NCBI GenBank assembly: GCA_030063045.1 | Contig: JAQSEB010000059.1 | Location: forward strand, 310,001 to 374,000 | Length of the DNA: 64,000 nt | Direction of reading: 5' to 3' | From: Pratylenchus scribneri | Taxonomy: Eukaryota; Nematoda; Chromadorea; Rhabditida; Pratylenchidae | Position numbers and translations under genes: made by a program | In this document: positions 35,901 through 46,258 of the stretch, piece after piece | How positions within the stretch are numbered: the stretch's first letter is position 1 | How the letters are laid out: each line of letters begins with the position of its first letter | Notes under the pieces: generated by a model | What the model was told of the DNA's origin: nothing | Seen by the model: the letters and a program-made list of their open reading frames with translations, nothing else | Database searches by the model: none

Positions 35901-37986
35901 TTTGCCCCAACAGGTCAGTCAATTCTCACTGTTTTTGAATTGGCTTTTGGGCTCATTTTTCAAATTGGCTTTTAATTTTTGGGGCTCAAAAGTTTGCTCC
36001 TTTCGGTCCAAATTTTTTACCCATTTTGAATGGCTTTAGGGGGCCAAAAGTTTGCTCTTTTCTGTACAATTTTCCATTACATTTCCCCTTCTGTCTTCAC
36101 AAATTCTTTTGAAAATCAAAGGGGGACCAGTGGGGACCCTTTTGGACATCGCTATGGCCAAATGCACTCTTTTAACCCTTAAATTTCTGCGCCATTTTCC
36201 CCTTCCCCAAACCCCATCTTTCTCATTTGTGCGCCCCTCGGACACAGATGTTCAATTCCCCTTCCCTCGTTTTCGAAGGGCTAGCAAATTTGTTGTATAT
36301 TTTTCGGCCAATACTCTACACAAAATTATGTCTTTTTCGGCTATTTTCTAAGGAGAAGAGGGACCATATAAATTTGCATAAAGTACGAAAATGTTGCGAA
36401 TTTTCTTTGGATACTATTTATCAAAAAGAATTATTGAAATAGCCGAAAGAGAGTATAAGTAAGGGTTTGTCCTACATTCACAATCCAAATATAGCCAAAA
36501 TTAGACAGAGCTGGTCAATACGCATTGAATGGTATATAATTTGTTATGGTTTGGTCAACAATTAAAGGGTATTAAACGGTTTAAACCCATTTTGGTTTGG
36601 TCAACAATTAAAGGGTATTAAACGGTTTAAACCCATTTTGGTTTAATGGTTCAAAACCCATTTTGGTTTAATGGTTCAAAACCCATTTTGGTTTAATGGT
36701 CCAAAACCCATTTTGGTTTAATGGTTCAAAACCATTTTGGTTTAATGGTTCAAACCCCATTTTGGTTTAATGGTCCAAAACCCATTTTGGTTTAATGGTT
36801 CAAAACCATTTTGGTTTAATGGTTCAAACCCCATTTTGGTTTAATGGTCCAAAACCCATTTTGGTTTAATGGTCCAAAACCCATTTTGGTTTAATGGTCC
36901 AAAACCCATTTTGGTTTAATGGCTCAAAACCAAGTTAGAATTGATTAAACCCAAAGCCAAAACATTATCAATTGATGCGTTTCGACAAATTAAATTTTCT
37001 TTTAATCACAGATTTGCCATACCAATGGAATGGGTGGCTGGCCCCAACACAGTCCCGGCCTCAGCCAACCCTATCTCGATCCATATTCGGCCGCCTTCTC
37101 CGCCTATGGGATGATGTCGAGCCCCTATTTTAACATGGCCGGCGGTGCACCACCAATTTATGGACAAGAACAACAGCAGCAGGCAATGGCCGTATATGAT
37201 CAGCAACAGGGCCCTTTTGGGCCAATGAAGGTAAAAAATTGACCGAAACAGGACAATTGAATACCGCCAATTGGGAACCTGTGTCATTCTTTTGGTCATA
37301 ATTCAACAAGGAAGCAACGAATCCGGGAAGGCGATATCTCATTCTAAAGTCAAAAGTCCTGTAAAAAGTGGCTTTACTAAATTTTTTGGAAATTTTAAAC
37401 ATATTATAGTAAAAGTGGCTTTTTCTAATGATCTCCCATAATTCGGGTTTATTATACTCAAAGGCATGTAACTTTTTTAAAACTAGATTTCATTAAAAAA
37501 AGTAAGGCCACTTTGTATAGGATACTTTGGGCTTTAAAATGGTGTATCGCCTTCCAGAATTTGCTATTGCCTCGTTGAGCTATGGTCAAAAGAATGGCCC
37601 AGATACTTAACTAGTGGTACTCAATTATCCCCCACCCCAAAATAGGCCGGAAATGAAAGCGATTTAGACTAAATTTTGCGCATTTTTAGATTGAATGCGG
37701 CGATGCTCTCGGCATGGTGAGGCCATCTGATGAACAAATTATAGTACAACCGGAACATCAAGTTCAAATTGGTGGACAAGCCCCCCTGGATCAGGCACTT
37801 TCCTTTTTCCGTTGGTCTTCCTCGGCAGCAGCAGGAATGGATCCTGCGCTTGGTGGAATGCTAAAAAATGGCGCATCGATGGATTCGGCACAATCAATGA
37901 TGCCAACACATGGAATGCCCGTGCAAAATTGGCCGGCGACATTATGGGGAACAGCAGCCGGAGGACAAATAGCAGAACCGCAATAA
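32958..37986 (+). CDS. sox-2: SoxB-type HMG-box transcription factor
   Basis: Six exons, 32958-33369, 33833-34142, 34683-34863, 35584-35913, 37012-37230 and 37690-37986, total 1749 bases (582 residues). The HMG box starts in exon 2 (ERVKRPM) and continues [60 protein letters not shown], then [11 protein letters not shown] after the third intron. This is the SoxB pattern; exon breaks within Met-Asn and before DYKYRPR keep frame. The N-terminal 230 residues are rich in Gln, Ser and His; after the box come polyglutamine, an 11-alanine run and a Gly/Pro/Met-rich tail with [13 protein letters not shown]. SoxB factors act in the nucleus, in worms mainly in neural and epithelial progenitors. A cttttag acceptor ends 8 bases before the ATG, fitting trans-splicing or an unseen 5' exon. 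The long N-terminal region is unusual, since many SoxB proteins have a short one. Confidence 0.93.
33405..33770. mobile_element. Foldback family C copy in SoxB intron 1
   Basis: Starts ccaacttgacgcc and ends with inverted ggcgtcaagttgg. Inner arms aattaaagagcag then atttttggctatcaaa face tttgatagccaaatgtctgc then tctttaattt. A second copy lies at 59145-59490. Confidence 0.8.
34178..34275. mobile_element. Hairpin element with taccgta termini
   Basis: taccgtagattctcttttag, then aagcccatgggctt, then a right end gaatttacggt facing it. A related hairpin is at 46543-46648. In SoxB intron 2, starting just after exon 2. Confidence 0.6.
34290..34645. mobile_element. Foldback element in SoxB intron 2
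   Basis: Left arm ggcttctagatgtcctac and gtcgatttagtctctgaa; right arm agactaaatcgac and aggacatctagaagtcg. The outermost parts (ggccatttcaggaatt against attccggaaatgccc) are more diverged. Only one copy seen. Confidence 0.6.
34935..35455. mobile_element. Foldback family A, overlapping copies in SoxB intron 3
   Basis: Two left arms (34950 and 35145, ttggccatagctcaacaagg in the second) and one right arm (35360-35450) that includes ccactttttaaaagaa and ttgagctatgccca. Confidence 0.7.
36440..36985 (-). mobile_element. MITE-46 copy 6 with a secondary short repeat
   Basis: Reverse copy with two 46-bp units, then about twelve units of a shorter repeat (ttttggtttaatggtt, about 24-26 bp) that derives from the end of the 46-bp unit. 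In SoxB intron 4. Confidence 0.8.
37275..37600. mobile_element. Foldback family A copy in SoxB intron 5
   Basis: ttttggtcataattcaacaa and gggaaggcgatatctcatt on the left; ccactttgtataggatac and cgttgagctatggtcaaaag on the right. Confidence 0.75.
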
Positions 37987-39592
37987 GCACAAAAATAAGA
38001 GAAAATTGAGGAGAAGCATTCCATCCACATCATTTCGTACACTCATTCAAACCTTTTTTAATATGCAAAAAATACGAAGCATCAAGTCAAAGTCCAAAAC
38101 CATAAATTTTGTTTGTCATTTCCACGCTATATTTATTTTAATAATGCCCGAGGAAAAGTCAAAAGTATAAAGTTAATTTCCCTTCTCCCAAATTCGTCCA
38201 AATGTCCAATTATTAATTACCATTTTCTTCCTCTTTTCACATTTACAAATTCATTTTTCCTCTTCACATTATTTTCTTGTATTTTTTGAGATTGCCGATG
38301 AGCCAATTCCCCCATAATCCATATCCTTATTTTCTTTTGATTATCCTCAACTAATCAGATTTTTGATTTATGAATGAATAAATTTTAGAATTGAATTTGT
38401 CAATTTGTACTGCATTACCATTTTAATTAGAGCTGGGAAAATGTCTTTTCAATTTAATTATTTGGGGCATATTCGGGGACTTCATTCCCCTCAAAAGCCA
38501 ATTAGGTCCATATTTGGCCTGAACCAATGGTAAAGTCCGTTCCAGTAGAGCCGATTGGCAAGCAAATTTTGGAAAGAGAATTGGTGTTTGCTTAGACTAA
38601 TTCAAATTCCAAATTCGACTAAAAATTAATCTGAATTATAGGAAAATGGAAAATCTTTCCCATTTTTAGTAGTCCAAAATACCGTATTCCAATGAATCCT
38701 TCTTTACAGCAAAATTGTGTTAAATTCGATTAATTTTTTTGGATTCATCAACCCAATTAGACGGCATTAGGATATAAATAAACAAGGTGGAATTTACAAT
38801 CGCAAATCAGAATTACAATTACAATCGCAAATCAGAATTACAATTACAATCGCAAATCAGAATTACAATTACAATCGCAAATCAGAATTACAATTACAAT
38901 CGCAAATCAGAATTAAAATTACAATCGCAAATCAGAATTACAATTACAATCGCAAATCAGAATTACAATTACAATCGCAAATCAGAATTTTACAATTACA
39001 ATCGCAAATCAGAATTACAATTACAATCGCAAATCAGAATTACAATTACAATCGCAAATCAGAATTTTACAATTACAATCGCAAATCAGAATTACAATTA
39101 CAATCGCAAATCAGAATTTTACAATTACAATCGCAAATCAGAATTTTACAATTACAATCGCAAATCAGAATTATAATTACAATCGCAAATCAGAATTACA
39201 ATTACAATCGCAAATCAGAATTTTACAATTACAATCGCAAATCAGAATTACAATTACAATCGCAAATCAGAATTACAATTACAATCGCAAATCAGAATTT
39301 TACAATTACAATCGCAAATCAGAATTACAATTACAATCGCAAATCAGAATTTTACAATTACAATCGCAAATCAGAATTTTACAATTACAATCGCAAATCA
39401 GAATTACAATTACAATCGCAAATCAGAATTACAATTACAATCGCAAATCAGAATTTTACAATTACAATTCATATCGTAATTGCTGTTCCCTATAAGATCA
39501 TTTTCATAAATAAATCATATTTCATTTAAGAGCAAATTCAAAAAATTTTGGACTGGCTCTTTTATAATAAAAAAATCTAATAAAACAAATAG
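37987..39592. other. Spacer between SoxB and the Mutator-like element
   Basis: No gene seen. It holds the SoxB 3' UTR region, a roughly 690-bp satellite array and an AT-rich remainder. Confidence 0.5.
38785..39475 (+). repeat. 25/27-bp satellite array 1
   Basis: About 26 units of acaatcgcaaatcagaatt plus acaatt (25 bp) or ttacaatt (27 bp). The first cgcaaatcag sites at 38801, 38826 and 38851 give the 25-bp period. The same repeat in reverse orientation fills a COP1 intron 15 kb away. Confidence 0.95.
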
Positions 39593-39959
39593 ACGTGCCA
39601 CTTATTTGTCTCCCAAAATCGACTTATTTTTGCACCAAATTTTTCCCTCTCCCAAAATCGACTTATTTTTGCATCAAATTTTCACCTCTCCCAAAATCGA
39701 CTTGTTTTTGCACCAAATTGGGCGGAAATTTGAATTTTCACATTTACTTCCTCTTTTCTCTACTCAAATCTAATATGCATTAACGCTTTTTGATCTGATA
39801 TAATCGAAATAATTATAACTTTAGCAAAAATGGGTTCATATAATTTATTAAAAACAAAAACAAAATAATTGGAAAATATCAATGAAGTAAAATCGACAAA
39901 ATAATTTTTATATCAATGAAAAATGAAGCAAAACAAACAAAAAATTTTCATTTTATCAT

Positions 39960-41590
39960 TTAATTTCCTCGTTGCTTTGGTGCCTTGGGCGGACGTCCTC
40001 TTTCATTATCTTTCGTTCTTCCCTTCTTTCGCAAACCTTCAACGGCACTTGATTCTTTTACGGCTTGTGGAAATGTAAGTATTCCTTCATTGACCATGGC
40101 CGCAACTGCATGAATGCACACATATTTTTTTGCTCCTTCTGGGCAACTGCACCGCCAATGGCCACCAAAATCGCCCATAGTTGCCACAAAAACCTAAGTT
40201 AAAATTGAAATATTTAATGCAAATTTGCGAATGAAACCTTGAACCGATTATCCACATATTCCTCCCAAACATTCCATTCGGTTGGAGGACGGAAAGTTCC
40301 AGCAGCTGCTTCTTTCAATTCAGTCAACGTTTTGATGGATCGAATTTTTTTTGCTAAAGATTTTAAAATTATTTTTAGCTTTATTATTGTTTGTAACAAA
40401 TTATAAAAAATACCCTAAGAATGTTTAGAATTTGTGCGGGTGTTAATTTTTGACTCATTAATTGTTTGATTTCTCTTTTGGCCTCTATTGACAATGCCCT
40501 TTTTTCACCTTCGTGTTGATGCTCGTCGATGGTTTCCTCGATGACCACTCCGTGGTCTGTTGCATTGAACTTAATTTTGAGTGCCTTTTTGCATTCGGTG
40601 CCTAAATAAATTGATAGAATATTTTTATATAAAAATTATATACGTGAATAATATTCGCATTTCCACATTAGTGTTAGTCCATCCTTTAAAATATTCTCAC
40701 TTTTCTTTCTCCAATTGCTCTTCTCTTGCTCCCAAAATTCATTGTATTGGTGAACATTGTCAAAAAGTTTCCAAATTCTATATGGTTTCCCTTTCCCTCG
40801 TTTGACTTTTTCGGGCAATCCTAAAGAATCTGGCCCCCGAAGAAAATTTTTTTAAAAATACATTTTCTAGAGTAATTATTGATACTGAGTTCAAATCTGA
40901 CATCCTTTTCGCCATATCTTGCCATATTGGTAAAGGAATGCCGACTTTTACCAAGAAAAAATAAAGGGGGGACCAAGGGCATTTTGGGTGAAAATTTTTA
41001 CATAGCTATATTATAGCTCAATCAACTCAGCTCTCTGAGCTGAATGGAATGATACCATTTTTACTAGATAATATTCTAATATAAGCAAGATATAAGTCAA
41101 AAACTTTACCAAGATCTAAAAGTTTTTAGATCATAACTTGCCAATAACTGCATATTACCTTATAAAAATGGTACCATTCGATTCCTCTCTACGATCTGCG
41201 TTAATTTAGCAACTATATGGCTAAGAAAAAATTTTCACCTAAAATGCCTTTGGTCCCCCCTTTACTTTTTCTTGGTAAAAGTCGGCATTACCTTACTAAG
41301 ATGGCAAGATATGGCGAAAAGGATATCAGATTTGAACTCAGCATCATTTTTTGCTCTAGAAAATGCATTTTTTCATAGGGGGCCAGATTCTTTAGGATTG
41401 CCCTTTTTCGGATACTTAATTTTAATTAAATATTTTTATTATATTTTAATCAATTCAAACCTTGAATAACAACGTTGTTTGGTTCGTGGAAAATTGTCTC
41501 ATCTAGTCGCGGTTCTTCAAAACTAGATGAATTATTTTGTGTTGAATTATTTGGTAAATAATCATGCTCATTATCATTATATGAATCCAT
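39960..41590 (-). CDS. FLYWCH-like/SWIM zinc-finger protein of a Mutator-like element
   Basis: Read from 41590 the gene has a polar start (MDSYNDNEHDYLPNN; exon 41461-41590) and a second exon 40644-40820 with GKPYRIWKLFDNVHQYNEFW and LMWKCEYYSR. A third exon ending near 40405 has TECKKALKIKF and ends its zinc motif with DEHQHE. A fourth lies at about 40238-40355 (FRPPTEWNVWEEYVDNRFK) and the last is 39960-40194. The C..C..HxH part looks like the FLYWCH/WRKY-type DNA-binding finger of MULE transposases; WRCSCPEGAKKYVCIHAVA is a SWIM finger (CxC...CxH). In MULE transposases a DDE catalytic domain lies between them; here it is absent. The joint between exons 3 and 4 does not fit a simple GT-AG in frame; an alternative donor about 18 bases downstream does. 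It could be a deletion derivative or a domesticated DNA-binding protein. Exon 2 begins inside an inserted foldback element. Confidence 0.7.
40814..41402. mobile_element. 589-bp foldback element with 8-bp target-site duplication
   Basis: The ends are ggcaatcctaaagaatctgg and the exact inverted ccagattctttaggattgcc. Pairing continues inward for roughly 250 bp per arm (ccgacttttaccaagaaaaa against tttttcttggtaaaagtcgg). The flanks are the direct repeat ctttttcg at 40806-40813 and 41403-41410, an 8-bp duplication as made by hAT-type transposases. No coding capacity. It is nested in the Mutator-like element and its gene. Confidence 0.85.
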
Positions 41591-42136
41591 CTCTATAAAT
41601 TTAATTTTATTCCATTTTATTTACATTTTAATAATATTAACATATACATATTCATAGATTAATAAAAGCGTAACGTTAATGCATATTAGATTTGAGTAGA
41701 GAAAAGAGGAAGTAAATGTGAAAATTCAAATTTCCGCCCAATTTGGTGCAAAAACAAGTCGATTTTGGGAGAGGGAAAAATTTGGTGCAAAAATAAGTCG
41801 ATTTTGGGAGAGGGAAAAATTTGGTGCAAAAATAAGTCGATTTTGGGAGACAAATAAGTTTTTCCGAACAAATAGTATCTAGATTTTGGCAATTTAGAGG
41901 GATTGAAAACCAAAAAACCAATGATGTTTTCATTGGAAATCCTTAAAGTCTATTTACACAATGTTAAACTAGCAAAACATGGTTTAATTTAAATTCTTTA
42001 AATGCCCATTCTCCATTCAATTCCCAAATCTCAATTAACTGGATAATAAAAAAAAAAACTTAGTATATTCTTTTATAGTTTTGATCTTTGATATTATTTT
42101 ACTGCCAATAAAAGGAAGGAAAATATTGCTGGTAAA

Positions 42137-45100
42137 ATGGATGCGTTCACTCTGGGAAGTTCCGACACATCTGAGAGGAATTTGAAATCGCAGGTTTATC
42201 CAATCCATTACAATATTTAAAAATGTAATTTTAACTGTTTTAAGGCAACATTTAAAGTTCTTCGTCGATTACATGGACATAATTTGGAAAATCAGGGATT
42301 AAATAGTAAATACTTTAGAATAAATTTTTCATAAAATTGATTCGCATATTAAGATTTGTCTGAAGCTTTCCAAAACTTTGTTACTCGAGCCAAATTCTTC
42401 AGCATCGGGAAGCTTCGACGAACATGGTCACATTCGGCTGTTGAATTTATGAAATACAGACGATTATTGCCAATGATTGTTGGGGATGAATTTGACCAAG
42501 GCAGCGTTTTTGATCGTATGAGAATAAATCATAAATTAATTATCAATTTTCATTCAATTAGAATTTATTGACATTGGCCCTAATGGCCTGCCATCCACGT
42601 CGCCCAATGTTGAATTGGGGGCGGAAGAACGAAGAATAGTTGTGAGCAATGTTTCGGCAAAAGCAACAAAAACTCAGTTGCAATCATTTTTCAATAAATT
42701 CGGAAAGGTTTTTCACAAAATTAAAGAATTTTTTAAAAATTATATTTTAAGGTTCAATCTTGTCATATCGCTTCGGACAAAAATCGCAGTGAATCAACTT
42801 TTTATGCAACAATGCCAAAAAGAAAATTCCATGGGAATTATGTGGTCACTTTCAAGTAAATTAGATGAATATTATGCATAAAATTTATGATTATTTATGC
42901 AATTTAGAAAACCTCAATATGCACAAAAAGCCCGGAAGGCATCAGCGGAGGAATTAATATTTTATGGACAGCAAATGGTGGTCAAACCGGTAAAAATTTC
43001 AATCAAATTGTGAATAATATTACTCTTCTATGTTTTCATCAGTACATTTCCAACAGTGGCAGATTAAGGACAAGTTCAAATCAAAATGAAACAAATAAAC
43101 CGATATTTGACTTGGAACCGCGCGGTGACAATTTTGGACGACTTTCGCGCACTTCCTCCGTAAGCTCAGTGGCATCAACCGGCACAAATTGTTCCCAATC
43201 AGTAAGCAAATTAAAATTTTAATAAAAATTTCGAAAAATTTAGGCATCCGGACCATTCGATGGCCTCCCCCTGGATGAATTGCCCGAACGAGTTTTGCCT
43301 CTGGTTTTGTACCATGTTGGCCCAATCAATCGGATCAGGCTGGAAAGAGTGAATAAACGTTGGCTGGAGGCAGCGGCAAAGGCCTGGTCCATGTGCCATA
43401 ATTTGTGTTTGGGCGGCGAGGAATCAACCAAATTTACCAAAAATCAACATCCCGTCCTACTCCGTGCAATCCTCCGGCGTTGTGGCCCTCATTTACTCAC
43501 GCTGGATTTGTCGGGCGTAACACAGCTGATGGATGAGAAGACAATTTCCGACATTGGCGCATTTTGTCCAAATTTAGTTGAGGTTATTTACTATTTACAA
43601 ATTAATCAATAAAAAATATATTTCGTCCAAAAATGTACTAAAGAATGTATAAGAATGGATAAAAGTGAAAAACAAGCCCAAAAAAATTATTGGACGTTGA
43701 GCGGTTTCGAACCCGCGACCTATTTTGCAAAAACTAAACGATTACCCATTGGGCTAAAACGCTCTTTGCGATTTTATTCAAAAATTTTTCACATATTTCC
43801 ATAAATAATCAATAAAAAAATAAATTTCCATTAATTTTTCAGTTAGATTTGACCGGAATTGTGGCCACACCGGAAACATTGCGTGCTTTGACCGAATCCA
43901 CCACAAAATTAACCAAGCTGGTTTATTGCAATATGGCACAAACAAATGAACGAACATTTTGGTTTATGTTCCGGGCAATTGCGCCAAAAATCAAATCCGT
44001 GAATTTGAGTGGATGCATTCGATTGAGGGGGACATTCTTCAAATTGTTTGGAACCGAATTGGAAACGGTTTTATTTATATTAAAAAAAACTTAATTTTTT
44101 ATTATTCAAAAACCTTAAGTTTTTACTAGCCAAAAAATCTTAATTTATTTATCATTTTAAATATTTTTAAATAATATTATAAAATTTTATTTCCAGCTTT
44201 TGCTTGATGGATGCATTTCAATCGATGACAATGTCATTGAAGACATTTGTGCCCGATGCAATTCAATCAGAACACTAAAATTGGATGGGTGCAAAAAATT
44301 GACTGATGGAAGTTTGAGGTTTTTTTTAAACAATTTTTAATAAATAAATATTTTTATTAGTTTGATTACGAGGCATCTTCCCGAATTGAATTCGCTGAGT
44401 CTTTGTGGGGAATTTCCGAATTGTTCCGCTGAAGGATTTTATCAAATTTCTCGGATTGGCTCTCTTCAAAAACTTTGGTTCAATTTTTTTATTTTTTTTT
44501 TAAATTTAATAATTAAAATTTATATAAAATATTTTAATTAAATAATTAAAATCCAATAAAAATTTCTTAATTTAATATAATTAAAATTAAATCAAAAATT
44601 TTTAAATTTAATAAATAAAATTTAATTAATTATTTTTAATTTAATAATTAAAATTTAATTAATAATCAAAATTTGATTAATTATTTTTAATTTAATAATT
44701 TTTTAAAAATTTTTTAAATTTAATATTTAAAATCTGATTATAATTTTAAGTTTGGACTACAACCCAATGGTGGATAATAATTTATTGATTGCATTGGCCA
44801 ATGGCCACCCCAAATTGCATGAAATTTCCTTGGCATTTTGTGGCTCTGACAATTCCATTGGGGCGGATGGCCTTGCGGAATTGGCAAAATTGAATGAACT
44901 AAACCATCTGAATTTAAGTGGATTGGCTGCCGTAAAAGGCGAAATCATTGCAAAATTTTGTGCAAATTGCCCAAAATTGGAAAAATTAATACTAAGAAAT
45001 TGCATTTATTTGAACAATTTTGGAGTGGAAGAATTAGGAAATTTGGCAAATGTGAACCATATCGATTTGAGTGGCTGCATTTTGGTTTGTTTACTTACAA

Positions 45101-46258
45101 TTAATTTGATTATTAATAATTTTATATTTTCAGGTTAGCAATGAATCAATTGAAAAACTTTGCCATCGATTTAAAAGAGATGAAAAGGTTTTTATTTTTA
45201 ATTAAAATTAATATATTTTTTCATTAGAGAAATTTTAAAAATTCAAAAAATAGAGGTTCATTACTTTATCCTAAACCCATAAACCAAATACTCAATTAAT
45301 AGATTTGGTCAAAAAACATCATTTGGTTATGTTTTGGCAATGGGTTTAAACCGTTTAAAACCCTTTAATTGTTGACCAAACCAAAATGGGTTTAAACCGT
45401 TTAATACCCTTTAATTGTTGACCAAACCAAAATGGGTTTAAACCGTTTAATACCCTTTAATTATTGACTAAACCATAACAAATTATATACCATTCAATGC
45501 GTCTTGACCAGCTCTATCCAATTTTGGGTATATTTGGTTTGTGAATGTAGGACAAACCCTCACTTAAACCATTATAATTATTTCGATAATTTAGTGCAAC
45601 AATTTTCAACCAATTGTTTTGGTGATTGGTGGCACTGTCTGTGAACCGCACAAAATTCGCATTCCACGCAATTCACGTGTAATTCTTGATCATTTTGACA
45701 AAAGTACCCTGGATCTCAACCAACAATTCAAATGGATGAAAGTGGATGCCAATTTGATGTCATTGAGTGATGAAGAGGAGGAGGAGGACGATTTCAAAAT
45801 TTTATCTGCCCATCGTAAGTAAAAAACAAATTTATTCAAAATTTTTTAAAAATTCATTCAAAATTTTTGAAAAATTTATTCTACGTTTTTGAAAAATTTA
45901 CCCAAAATTTTTACAAATTTTTTAGATTTTTAAAAATTCATCCAAAGTTTAAAAAAATTCATTCAAAATTTTTAGAAAATTTTTCAAAAACATTCAAAAT
46001 TTTGAAAAATTTATTCAAAAAATTTTTAAAAATTTATTCAGAAATTTTTAAAAATTAAAAAATTCATTCAAAATTTTAAAAATTCATTCAAAAATTATTT
46101 TTTAAGGAGATTTCATTGCTGGCGCACTTCAGGCGGAAGAAGAGCCATTCCCCGGGGATGATCCAAAGCTGATCGCTGAATGGGCAAAAAAGGAAGCCGC
46201 CCAAATGGGCTTATTGGACGATGAACAACAAATTGGAGGACAATCTTCCCAATCATAA
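42137..46258 (+). CDS. F-box/leucine-rich-repeat protein with N-terminal RRM
   Basis: A multi-exon gene whose product has, in order: an N-terminal region of about 130 residues (MDAFTLGSSDTSERNLKSQ ...) and an RRM-like domain (RRIVVSNVSAKATKTQLQSF, FHGNYVVTFK, AEELIFYGQQMVVKP). A Ser-rich linker (RLSRTSSVSSVAST) follows, then an F-box (LPLDELPERVLPLVLYHVGP, IRLERVNKRWLEAAAKAW) and at least eight LRRs of the CC type (LLTLDLSGVTQLMDEKTISD, IKSVNLSGCIRLRG, TLKLDGCKKLTDGSL, HLNLSGLAAVKG, HIDLSGCILVSNESIEKL). An acidic tail (SLSDEEEEEDD) closes the protein. F-box/LRR proteins are substrate receptors of SCF (Skp1-cullin-F-box) ubiquitin ligases, the LRRs holding the substrate. An RRM in the same chain would suggest RNA or ribonucleoprotein targeting, which is inference. 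Introns are long and AT-rich; one holds MITE-46 copy 7 and another a SINE-like repeat. No frame break was seen. Confidence 0.83.
43620..43775 (-). repeat. SINE-like repeat, best-preserved copy
   Basis: On the minus strand: an A-box-like tagcccaatgggtaatcg, about 25 bases, then gggttcgaaaccgctc (B box), then gtccaataatttttttgg and a ttttatacatt-type tail. This order is that of a tRNA-derived SINE. It is in an F-box/LRR gene intron. Confidence 0.7.
45250..45590 (+). mobile_element. MITE-46 copy 7
   Basis: Left side truncated or diverged (ttactttatcctaaaccc), three internal units, right side gaatgtaggacaaaccctc and cttaaaccattataa. In the F-box/LRR gene intron that ends near 45593. Confidence 0.8.
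45825..46105 (+). repeat. Irregular aaaattttt/aaattcattc repeats in intron
   Basis: Runs of ttcaaaatttttgaaaaatt-like sequence fill the last intron of the F-box/LRR gene. The short open frame across it is low-complexity and not coding. Confidence 0.6.

Larger units (their letters stand above)
39593..41866. mobile_element. Mutator-like DNA transposon with terminal inverted repeats
   Basis: Terminal inverted repeats of about 187 bp lie at 39600-39787 and 41674-41859. Each contains three 39-bp units (tttgggagagggaaaaa, caaaaataagtcg and reverse complements) followed by an identical non-repeated stretch. Seven further bases on each side precede a direct repeat aacaaatag at 39584-39592 and 41867-41875, which I read as a 9-bp target-site duplication. 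That length, the long inverted repeats and the enclosed gene with FLYWCH-like and SWIM motifs all fit the Mutator (MULE) superfamily. No DDE transposase core is visible inside, so this copy is probably not autonomous. The element carries a nested 589-bp foldback insertion. Confidence 0.8.

Noticed and set aside
38787..39176. 129-residue open frame of Asn/Tyr/Gln/Ile repeats
   Set aside because: It is a translation of the 25-bp satellite, which happens to lack stops; no start context or homology.
39584..41875. Simple inverted duplication rather than a transposon
   Set aside because: The 9-bp direct repeats at equal distance outside the inverted repeats, and the gene with transposase-type fingers inside, fit transposition better, though the outer seven bases on each side do not match.
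43690..43770. Candidate functional tRNA gene on the minus strand
   Set aside because: A and B box motifs are present but acceptor and anticodon stems do not form, and similar decayed copies with a common tail occur elsewhere, so it fits a SINE-like repeat.
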